From contig CAIIXF020000009.1 of NCBI GenBank assembly GCA_903813345.2, forward strand, positions 8,302,030 through 8,366,029: a DNA stretch of 64,000 nucleotides. Reading direction: 5' to 3'. Every line of letters begins with the position of its first letter. Position 1 is the first letter of the stretch. Position numbers and translations under genes: made by a program. The DNA is from Owenia fusiformis. Its lineage: Eukaryota > Annelida > Polychaeta > Sabellida > Oweniidae. Below, in pieces: positions 29,801 through 41,800 of the stretch. The notes beneath the pieces are model-generated. The model did not search any database, was not told the DNA's origin, and saw only the letters and a program-made list of their open reading frames with translations.

Positions 29801-32800
29801 ATGCTGTGCTGTCTCTCGAGCTCCACAGTCACAATATGGATCGTTAATGAAAGAGAAATTATGGTCAAAAAGATCGGATTTGAAATATCGATTTACTCTT
29901 ATCTTATTTAGTACAATTTCTTCTTTTCTATCAAGATTCTGTATGTAGGAGGTTGAAATTGTAGGTTCGGTGTTTTTGGTGAGGTGATCGTTTAGTTGTT
30001 TTTTAAAAAGTGAGAAGCTGTTCGTTTCCTTGTGGTCTCTAGGAAGACGGTTCCACAAGGTTATCATTGAGCAAACTGTTCCCGTTTCCATTTTTTTACT
30101 AATTGAGGCTGGTAATTTGTAGTCGTTGGTTGTTCTAAGAACTCGCGTCTGAGGTGATTTATATCGTTCGAAAATACTTCCATGTTGACAAAGGTATATA
30201 TTTTATTTGATTTGGTCTCCTCCTCTCCTGAATAAAATTTCTAATATGCAAATCAAAGTTGTTTTGATAGAAAATTACCCCATAAATTCCAATATGCCAT
30301 AAAATAGAAGAAATGTTGGCATTTAATGGTTAAAAACGCAAATCTCATACAATCTCATAAAAACGAGACTTCGACGAGCTCGAGATTTGAAAGCTGTTTA
30401 GCAATTCCACCATTAGTTTCAATACGTGAGCATTCGTTACTGTTCGCACATTTTCGCAAACTGTCGCAAAGATTCGTAATGGGATCGTTCTCATTCGCTT
30501 GATATGCAAATTAGGTAACCGCATGATCTGATAACTGTCGACAGGAAAAGTTTAGATATGAACCCCTGTAACGCCACTTGGCGTACGTTGACGAGACCTA
30601 AGCGAAGACTTACCGACCGTTAAAGCATTGGAACGAATTACAACTCTAGACACACGAAACTTTTATTCGTCGCAAATTTTTAAACATGTTCAAAATTTTC
30701 CGACGAATAAAACTAATTCCAACGGATGTAAAGTGTAAACGCTCCCAAACGAAAAATACCAACGATGTTCGACGTGCTGCCAGGTACATATTATATTAAT
30801 GGGAGCGAATTTGACTCATGTCCTATTCGCCATTGAACGAAATTAAGTTGACGTTTAGGGGGTTTCGCTCATATGTGAGGGGGCCTTCACTTGTCAATTC
30901 TGGCGATTGGGCACGTAAACGGGACAGCATTTTTTCCATTCAATCGAGGTTGGGCCATGCAGCCGAAGGTAAGCCATACAACCGAAATTTGCCGATTCAA
31001 TCTGACGGAGAATGCCGAGCCTCTCTATTTGACCAATTACAGACGTCCTCTTCACATTCGTGGTACCCTCGGTCAACATCGTTTGCACGTAAACATGCGA
31101 ACCAAAGCGCATCTTTGCACATCTTTCCGAAGCCGTCTGAAGTTTTACGAAGGGATACTAATACAACCCAATGATCATGATGTAGTTTATTGTATACGGG
31201 TACAAATGTTATTTACATAAGTACTATTCGCCAGTACACGCAAGTTGACGTGTGGGGGGCTTTCGCTTCGTTTTTATGTGAGGAGGCCTTAAGACATTTT
31301 ACAATAACACATTTAATTTATCACCTACACGTATTTCATTTTACGTCTAAAATTGCAAATATCTTTTCAAAGAGAACCTTAAGTGGTGATACCTGATACA
31401 TTTTCTTGAAAATAGTAAACAAATTCTAAGTAGATATACGTTTAACTTAATACTTCACTTCTGGGAGTCTAAAATGGAAGATTCATATGTAATTACATGG
31501 AAAAACATCCATTAATTGATCTAGAGATATAAATGGACATGTTAATGATGTTTGTCACTTTAATGCGATATAGTTTATTGGTTTTTGCATACTGTCTCAG
31601 AGGTCTCAATTTAAGTCAGTATTTACTACAGTGATGTGAAATAAATTGATTATTTCAGAGACATTCTTGAGACAAAGATAGTTCATTTACATTTAGTCCT
31701 TAGTGAGACATTTAGCCCTTTTGAGAGCGAATCAGAAGTGTTTCTGTTGAGTTTAAATTGGCGCTCTTGGTCAATAAGACTTATATATTAAATTACCAAC
31801 ACCATATGGATCCGATCTTTCACCCAACGACCATTGTGTTATCTATTATGATATCCGGTCCTTATTTTTCCAAATCCTTAATCCGAAGCATGCGCATCCT
31901 TCATGATCGGTCCTTCACTCCTTTCATCACTGGTGATCCGCTCGATTACGCTGGTTACCGAAACGGATCGTTTCGGTAACAAAATGTCGGAACGTCGAGG
32001 GTATGATTTTTTTCATTTTCCTCATTTCACGCATTGTAGGCAGAATATCCAAGACATTTTTCTCACAAACGTATCAGCATCATGTGTTTTAGAAAAAGTA
32101 CTTGTTTGCGAAAAAATAGCTCAGAAGACAACAGAATCGTCGATTTAATTCCTCACTTAAGTTACATAAACGGTATGGGTTAAAAGTGCAGATTTTAACG
32201 GTTTTTTGAAATACCGTTTATGTAACTTAAGTGAGGGATTAAATCGACGATTCTGTTGTCTTCTGAACTATTTGTTCGCAAATATGTATATTTTCTTAAA
32301 CATGTGACACGAATACACGTTTGTGATAAAAATGTCGTGGAAATTCTGCCTACAACGTGTGGAATAAGGAAAAAAGAAAAATCGTACCTTCGATGTTCCG
32401 ACGTCACATTTTGTTACCGAAACGAACCGTTTCGGTAACCAGCGTAATCGAGTGGATCACCAGTGTTTCATGGCAGATCTGAGATGAATTACTCTTGGGC
32501 CAAGGATGCATACACATGTGTACAGATATCAACAAAGCATTGTGTATGAGTCTACCATTTGCATTCGTTTGACTTCGTTTGTTGAGGAGAGCTTCACAGC
32601 CCCCCTCACATATGAACGAATCCACTAAACGCAGTCTTGCGAATAGAGATAGAGTAAAATTCGTCCCCATTAGTTTGTGTACGTTATACATCGCTGGGGC
32701 GTTCGTATGTGTAAGTATCCATTCGGAAAGCTCCGGAAACACGCGCAAAGATGTACTTCGTTTCGCAAGTTTACGTTTCCAATCAACAGAATTGACATCG

Positions 32801-35800
32801 CAAGACTGCGTTCGGTGGATTCGTTCATATGTGAGGGGGCCTTTCGTCTTAGTTTATAACTAGACTCTGCACGCACCTTAATGATAAACCATGACATCTC
32901 AAATCTTCTCAGTCCTGAGATGTTTCAGGTGAAACAGAAAGATGCTATGAGTATCAGAATGCTGCACGCAGGGTAGTATGAGTTACATGCATACATACAG
33001 GGTGTACGGAAAGTATAGGTACAAATGCTAGATAATTTCAATAAAAGTTTAAAATGAATAATAACGATTTCAATTACCACCGAAACATTTTTGGAAAATG
33101 ACACAGATGATTCATTCTGATGTATATTATTATCATTAGAACTCAGGCCAAATTAAATTTACTCTCGATTTTCCTGACGTTGCGTTTACATTTACTCCAC
33201 CCAAGGAATCCTCCTTGTACTCGACCAGTATTCTTTAAAATTGCATGTGTGGATTCCTTATTTTATTATCGAACCATTTAATTTATTGTTGTGATGGCCT
33301 ATATTTACATTGACAGATCACCTTCGAGTAACGTTACTGTCTAGTAATTTATAAAATCTTTGCAGTCTGTATGTCTCTGGTTCATTATATAGTGCACCTT
33401 AAGGATTTAAGGATGATATTAGTTCATGGTTAGTATACCTTAAATGACGGTGATTTTAGTTACTAGAAAAATATAACATTCAATTTACAATATTCACAAT
33501 TTGCAGTAAGAAAGTACACGTAAACAAGAAAGCGCTCAATGCTCAATGTTTTCAGCAACATTCAAAAACCAAACGCTTCATCTACATGTAAGTTGTAGGA
33601 TAAATTGATTCAAGGTTTGAGAAAGTGGCTGACATTTTTTGGATGGCACGACGTTCAGAGGTGACAGATTACTGCCGTCTTGGAATACTTATTTAATCGG
33701 TCTTATGGGAAGTTCATTAATCTCTCCCATCCGCATCTGTCTTCACTCTGGAACGTCACGTGGATGTTGATGATGAATAGGTGAATATCAGCCGGGGTGT
33801 GCAATTGCATCCATTCTGATACTCAAAGCATCTTTCTGTTTCACCTGAAACATATCAGGGCTGAGAAAAAATGAGATGTCATGGTTTAACTTATTGATCA
33901 CATCACCGACTGATGACATGACATCACCTCCTGTTCGATCCCTGTGTTTACCAGGGACACATCGGCTTTGGGGAAGACTGATAAATACGTTTGACTGTTT
34001 ACTCTTATATTTTCTCATAACAGCTTATCAAATGGGAACTTCAAAGTCTGTTCCATAATGAAAAATAAATGACGCAATTTGTCCTTAGGTTCCAATATAT
34101 CATTTAAAGGATAAGAGTGTCAGCTTTGAGGTTTTAGTCCGCATACAAATCACAAGTTTCAAAATGAGGACGGAAAGTAGCGCAACAGATTTAGGACAGT
34201 CATATGTTGGATATTGGATATTTTCTGAGGATATAAACAGGTGCATATGTTAGGTCAATGCATTATCTCCAGGACAAGCACTCATAGAGATGATAAAAAT
34301 AATTTCGACTTTGAGACAGGGAAGATGAAAACAACCCACTCACATGTTTTTTCTGAAATGTTGTCCTGATTTTCGACCCCTTCCAACCCTGCTTTTTATA
34401 TTTCTTTTGCATAAATATGTTACGTTTTGACACGCAATTAAACCATTCAAAGGAATCATCCTTTCTAATTCATTATTTCCCCAACAGGTGGTTTATTCAG
34501 TGAATTGCATTCGTAATTTTTGAAGAATAACAAAAACATCCATTGAAAGTACTGCACAAGGAAGGAGGCTATAAGAATAAAAAGTATGCGTCAAACAAAA
34601 TATGTAATGTAAAAATCATACGTTTGCGATTGTTACCGATGCAAATATGTCAAGTTTTTAAATCTAAACTCAATTCTATGAAGGAAACATCCATTGAAAT
34701 TACCGCACAAGAAATATAATATATAAGCTAGCAACGCAAGTGCCTCATTAATTTTAATTTTTTTTATGGGGGGGGGGCGGGCAGGGGGTGGGGGATCGCA
34801 CCCTTCGCACGCCCTACTCCCTGGCTACGCCCACAGATATGCCTCACCTACTTAAAATGTATCTCGTCTATTTTAGGATCCTGGGTACGGCCCACGATAA
34901 AGTAAACGATGTATTTTCAGTCGTGCTATGCAGCATTATTAACCTTGGAAACACCAAACATGGAAAATGTGGTTTTCTAAATTTCGAAATGCTGTTACGA
35001 CAATAGCTGAAAATTAATTTTATCTGTTTCAATTGATTGTATTCTGGGGATGGTTATGATATAAGCATACAATATTACAAATGATATGCGTGTCGTTTCA
35101 TCATGATCGTTGCCGTAGTCTTTGATCAAATTCGCATCAGGTGTGGATTTTACAAGAGAATCATATTTATGGCTGATTGAAAGTCACGTTTCGTTTCATC
35201 ACTTTGCTAGTCATTTATTTAAGATTACTAATGACAAATAAAACAAGACAAGCCTCTGTTAGGGACGAACCCAGGGTCTAGAATTAATTTAAAAAGACGT
35301 ACATGTACTTGCTTCGCCCGCCTCATACAAGTAGCTTGCTACACCCACGCCACTGGCGGATTCAGGGGGTCCTTCCCCTTGGTCGGGTTCAGAAAAATAT
35401 TTTTGGGCCTAAAAAGTTTGCAGGGCCTCAATTACTGGTTCTTTTGGGCATTATTTTGCGTTTTGGCCCTTGTTAGGCCAAATTATCAAAAAATGGATTG
35501 GGTTTCTAGGGCCCAAAATTGTTTTTACTTTGAAATGTGAGCCCCTTCCCCTTATTAGCTTCTGGATACACTCACGATGCCCAGTAAAATATTCCTCCTA
35601 GACTTTGTCTTGCAATTGATAATAGATTGTGGCTTATTTAGATGATAAATCAGGCAAAGATGCTATACTAATAGACACTCAAGACAGCTTTAATTAAAGG
35701 GTCGGGGTTAATCAATGTCGTTCTTCTTACAATTATTTCATTTAGATTAAGTCGTTTCAACACGACTGTGAGTTAATACTTGATTTCAATGCATGTCTTC

Positions 35801-38800
35801 GTTCATGAAGTTAATGAAAACACAGAATGAAATCATGCGCTAGGGGCTGATGTGAAAAAGGCAGTCCTCCCCAATGGGGATCGAACCCACGACCCCTCGG
35901 TTTCCGGGCGATTGTTCTACCACTGATCTATAGGACTGATTGGTTTTTCCACATTAACATTGGCACGGTGCCCATGTCAAGCTGCGCGCCTACTTAGGCG
36001 CGCAGTTTGTTTCGATCACAAACTGCGTGCCTAAGAACATTGGATCATTTAAGTTGGAGTCTGTATTTTGAAACGTTATTTAAAGACATTTATCCTGCAT
36101 TGTTTTCTTGTTCAATGCGTTCATTCTGTGGCGAATATACGAATCTTGCAAATACTAGCAAAAACTGTGTGCAAATGAATCTTAGTTTTAAAACATAAGC
36201 AGATTAATGGCATTTTCGTCACTGATTTAATGGGAATTTATACGTAAATCGATCTAGCACTTTAAACATAAATGACAAATACTTTAGACTCGTTTTATAT
36301 ATTAATTCCTTACACATTTATCATATTTAATTCAAAATATTTCGAAATAAAACAGATAATCAGGAGATTAAAAAGAAATAAACCACAAACTGCGCGCCTA
36401 TTTTAGCCAGAAATTACAATCTGTGCGCATACACTATTAAAACTGCATATTATCATTGGAATTTCTACAGAGGTACGTGTAGGTGTTTTCGATGTAGCTT
36501 TGGAAATTTTGCTTTATCGTCAGATTTTATGAGATTTTCATATTTAAAGTCAAAATGTATAATAGAAGTGACAATTAAGTTGGGAACGAAAAAAACATTT
36601 ATTTTCAGATCACCATCTTGGTGGATGGACTCTCATAGTGTTTCAATTATGGGGTTCTACTATTAGACACATATGTGCCTTGTATGGCGCTTATGTTTTC
36701 TAATAATACAAAACAAGCTTGGATAGGCAAGCAGTTTTGAAATATTAGGCACGCAGTTTGGGAAATACATGTGAATATAGGCGCGCAGTTTGACAAGAAA
36801 AATGTTTAAATCACGTTTATGGCGTATTATCGTTTTGAACACAAACTTTGCTGTTTTAATCAGATGGAGTGATCCTATATATTCTAGCATACACAGACAC
36901 AATGGCTGAATAAACGGCAAATGACGATAAAAAGTGATAGATATAACTTTACACTGTAAATTTTGAACACAGAAGTTACTTAAGACCCTTATATTGAGAT
37001 AACTAGGTTTACATCGGGAAAAACATTGAGTACTATGAGTAAATTAAGTTCATCTTCACAGAATGGTACTATCTTTAGAACGAGACTAACCTTGTATTTT
37101 TCGTATTTTGGCTCTTTTTGGGAGTCGTGTCCTCCCCGTCTCACATTTTGAAATATGCGCGCAGTTTGTCAGAGTTTCAAACTGCGTGCCTAGTACGCAC
37201 GCTGCTTGACATGGGCATCGTGATTGGATTCAAAGCATTGCAGCCATGTCTTACATGCCCTATTCCCTGGACCCTATATAAAAGTTACTTGTCTTTCCAG
37301 GTTGCCAATCGTTCTATTTATGATGTCACGTGGTCTTTCCAAAGGGCCATTCTCTCTTAGGAGAAAATAGTATTAGTTAATTCGTTTCATGTTAATTCGT
37401 TTCAAAGTATGTCTTAATTTATTTTATATTTGTTAGATATATCGTTAATTGATATTGGTATACAGGTCGGCCAACTATATATATAATGTGATTTTATTAG
37501 TACTGATGCCCTTTTAGGGCCAAACGTACATCCAATATACAATTTTCAATAACAGTAAATATAGCAATAAAGTAAAGAAAATAGGATTACATTCTTCAAA
37601 TGACATATAAAATGTTACTTTGATATCAGAATCCTGTCTCTACCAATCATTAGATAATTCATCATGTTAGCAGATTCTTTTAATATCATCCCCTTCACTC
37701 GTCAAAAGTCTTTTGGTGGCCATTCATGTTTTTAAATTGAAATTACTACACAGGTTTTCAAGTTTTGGTTTTAAAGTGCCAAAAACTTATTTATCAATTA
37801 GTAAAATCAATTTCGCTTTGTTTTGCGAAATCGTTATTGGTACACTGAAAGTCCAAAATACATGCATTTACATAATCTGAAACTGTATCGTGTCTTTGTC
37901 AACGAAAATGTTATTTTTTCAGAAATGTGCAGACCAGAGTGTTTCAGACAAAGAACTTTATCCCACATTTGCACGAACATTTCCCCCTGCAACACAAGTC
38001 ACGAAATCGATCATAGCGCTGTTGTTAAAATTTAACTGGATGCGCTTCACAATTGTGGCCGGCTCATACCCAAAATGGCAAGATATAGCGAAAAACCTAG
38101 AATATATAGCAACTCGGCATAATTTTACAATTAATGGGAGATTTGACTTCGAACAGCCATACTATCCTGACTATAAGTCAAAAAGTCCGAGGGGTGACCC
38201 GCTTCCAAGGATTGTTCAAGAAAGCTACGTGGATACTCGAGGTGGGTTTCTATACGTTAATTGCGACACTGGAATATGTATTTGAAAATTAAAGTAGTTA
38301 TCATCTCGAGGGAAGGCTAGTTATAATGCCTAAATGTGCAGCATACTGAGATTGTCCTGGAAAAAAGGTGTGGAAATTCTGGGTCCAAAAAGGGGAGAAT
38401 AAAAGAAATCCTGAAAACTCACATACCATATTAAAACCAAACTATTTCATCTATATTATGTTTGAATTTTATCAAGTTTAGTTTAGTCAATAACGATAGT
38501 TTTCCATGTTTTTGCACCACAACAGAAAGAGCAGATTTTAAAAATCTGCTACTGTTACCGAACTATAACGCATATTTTCTTTATTATGAGTTCTTCACGA
38601 AAACCTCAAAATATCTGCGGTAAAAAGCAAAATTTTGATTTTTGGCGTAAATCACTAGCATGCATCGGCAAACAGAATGGAAAAAGTATTTGTTAACCTC
38701 TTGAATCCCAGGCTCTAAAATTGGTTGAAACCAGAGAATTTTTCATTTTTGCCACCTTTTCACATTTCACTACAAACCTTAATACAACTTTAGATGCTCA

Positions 38801-41800
38801 ATTTATTAGAATTAGATGACAGAGATCATTTCTACACGTTTTAAAACAATTTTTTGTGTAAATTGGATGAAAATTGTTCAAATAAGATCAATTTTTGTGA
38901 ACAATTTTGTGACGGATTTTCTCGTTCCTCTGGGTTTCGAGGTCTTTTCTGAGGTGAAGAGAAATCTCGTCATTCTGGGTAATCTTTAATTTCTGTTTTA
39001 GTGTATGTGTTTCTTGGCGAGCACAACGGTATGGTTGGCTTACTCACAAACCTGGAGTCCAGAGGCATCCTAGACACTGGCGAATATATCGTCATACACA
39101 TTGACCATAAGGAGTACGACAAAGAAAACCCCATCAAATATTTTCAAAGTAAGTAAAGCTAGCCCATCCTTTAACTTTCGTATTTATTCTTGCGTGAACT
39201 CCCTCAAGGAGCAAGACTTTGTTAGCTCTGCAATTGTTTGCCATCTATTGTCAAGAATTACATTCTTTGACTTTTATTGGAATTAAATGTAAAATATATT
39301 GGTAATTCATATTACAACGGGGCTCTTAAGTAGAGTTTCCAAATCCCTTCAGATTTGTAAGGACTTTTAAAGTGGCAGCTGAGGATGCTTCAACTGGAAA
39401 ATGCCTGAAGCAATTTTCAATAAACGTGACCACACGACCCTTGCAATACCATATTTGATATCTGAAAATAAAGTTGAGATATCTCACATATATATGAGCC
39501 TGGCCATAGGAAAACTGATCTTATCACAAAAATTAAAATTGTGCTACAGAGCCAAAAATGCGCCCAAGATTAAGAGGAAAGACTTTTTGGTCTATATATG
39601 CAAGGAAATATTGTTAAGACATAAGCCATGGCTCATTTAAAAGGTCTTTTTGTGCTTTTTAAGATAAACAAAAAATCAAATTATTGAAAAAATCTGTGAT
39701 AAGACCCCTTTTCCTGTGTCCTGGCTCATATATATTGCAACCATATCATCAACAGCATTTGAATGAAAAAATTAATAGACATAAAAGGCGTGATTGCAAA
39801 TTCGAGGTTATAGTTGACGTTACAATTTTATTATATAGTAATGCTAGATACATAATCACATGGATGTCTTAATCATTCGATCGGAGACAAACAGTTTATG
39901 GTGCCTTAGGCACGCACTATTGAAAAATATTTCTGTTAAAATTGGACCATTGGGAATGTATCTAGACTAATAAGACGATTAAACGGTATGGTTCAAGAAA
40001 AAACGAAACTGGCAAATTCTGGTTAGAGAACAAATGGATAAGATATTACATTTTTTTGTCAATAAGATTAGCTAGTTCTGTTCTCATCAGTACTAAAGAA
40101 TGTTGAAAATAATTTTGATGAGCTATCGGCTCAGTTGATCTTTCCACAGATAAAAGATATATGCACTTTTGCCTCCGCAGGTACATGTAGATTCTCCCGA
40201 CCACATTTTTTGATGATTATCCGATTTACTTCGGCTCTTTTCACCAGCTCCTTCTCGTTACAATTCAAAATGATCTATATTTGTGCGGAAATAATTTCAG
40301 AATATACACTGATCAGTCTGTTATATGTGCTTTGCCTCTCTAACAGACTGTGACAGCCGATAGTCTGGTAATGTTATTTAAGCTTTGGTAGATATATCAG
40401 TGTAAAATCGTTGCTTCTACAATTACATGATTACTGTATAATTTACATTGAGACACCTCGTGTCTTTTAACCTTTGTAATCTAGAAACTCCCGACGAAAC
40501 AATTGCAGACATGCAAAATTGATTTCTGCATCTCCATCATTTTTTATAAAATCTATGGATTTGCAAAGTTCTTTCAAATGTACTGTAATCTTTTGGTTTT
40601 CAATCAAGCTGGCTGAAATTCTTACTCTATATACCTACACTATTCCTACATTTGAATCTCGAATTATAATGAATAGGTCCTTAAAAAATTATGATTGCTA
40701 TAGTAACACGAGTCGGGGGTAGGCGGAGCAGCATTTAAAACAAGAAAATGTTAGATAAAATATATGGGTTAGAGGTAACTTTAACATACTTTAAAGCATC
40801 CTTGATTCATGACATCACTGATGATATCATAGTGGCATATATTGGTTGATGGCATCGGACTTTGTGAAAGGCATAGCGTCAATTTTACTTTTGTGAAAAT
40901 GGCTGCAAAATCAGCAAAATATGATGATTTGCAATTACAAATATTCAGTAGCATCGGGATGTATGTTTTACTGGGAAATTCAAGAAAACGAACACTTGGA
41001 GATATTCATAAGGTGTATGGGAAGAAGGCTATGGCCAAAAAAAACATTTACAAAACGGACTAAGACATTTACTGATGGTAGAACAAATGGTAAGGACAAT
41101 GCTAGATTAGGCCGTCCAATAAATGAATACCAGTGAGGATCGGATGACGTTGATGAAACCCACCAATACGAAGATCAATTGCAAGAAATTTTTCAAATGG
41201 GTTCCGCCATCTGTTAATGGAATGGTAAGTAAGCCAGCAGAGGTGTATGGACCATGATGGACACTATTTTGATCACCTATAGATACTATTGTTAAATAAG
41301 ATAGGACAAGTTAAAAACAATTTGAACATTCAAACAAAAAACGTTTTTGCCTGCTCCACCTACCCCCGACTCATGTGACTATATAGCAACCATCAACTTT
41401 TTTTCAATTTTTACCAGGGACAAATTGATTATACCTTAGGATATCAATGTATAAATAGCGTAGGTATAGTGAGTGAAAATTTCAGCCAGATTGACTGAGC
41501 TACAAAAAGTTTAGAGCACCTTTACAAGAACTTTATGAACGCCCTGTATAATAAAAAGTAAAAATATGGACGTTTTAATTTTTGGCCAACATTGGGAATG
41601 AGGTCTCTAAAAATCGCATTTGGGTAAATAACCTTACAGATTTAGACAACGTTGTGAAGGACTCACAGTTTGCAATTTTATAAGCTAAACTATCCCTGAT
41701 CGTCACATTTGAGTGACATATTAACTATGTTAACTGAAATTCGATTGTTAGGCACATTCGACCACCCAAAGTCAACTGGTAATCTACGAGCAGCCAGGTC

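Larger units (their letters stand above)
28873..31290. mobile_element. Nested T1-family elements with older insertions
   Basis: Two left ends lie side by side (CGGATGAATCCACTAAACGC at about 28892 and TTAGCGAATCCACCGAACGC at about 28933). Two right ends follow (TCGCTCATATGTGAGGGGGC at about 30867 and TTATGTGAGGAGGCC at about 31275). This is consistent with one copy inside another. Between them are a LINE fragment (29371-30235), a family C repeat (30246-30405) and T1 interior sequence such as ACATGCGAACCAAAGCGC. Confidence 0.5.
5805..37922 (+). other. Intron 1 (32.1 kb) of the cyclase gene
   Basis: Runs from GTAAGT at 5805 to TTTTTTCAG at 37922. It contains no exon needed by the protein, since exons 1 and 2 join directly across a conserved motif. 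Its content is mostly repeats listed separately. Stretches where I see nothing definable: 8155-10212 (AT-rich, weak inverted match near 8726-8968), 12581-13235, 23624-25089, 33889-35351 (one G-tract at about 34769-34792) and 37228-37922. Confidence 0.85.

Noticed and set aside
29622-29948. 108-codon frame on the + strand
   Set aside because: Shadow of the LINE frame on the opposite strand.
32256-32438. Small frames inside the foldback palindrome
   Set aside because: Both arms produce mirror frames; no protein family features.
41709-41751. Extension of exon 4 upstream into the open frame
   Set aside because: It would break the phase with exon 3 and add residues absent from the family; the AG at 41750-41751 gives the right phase.
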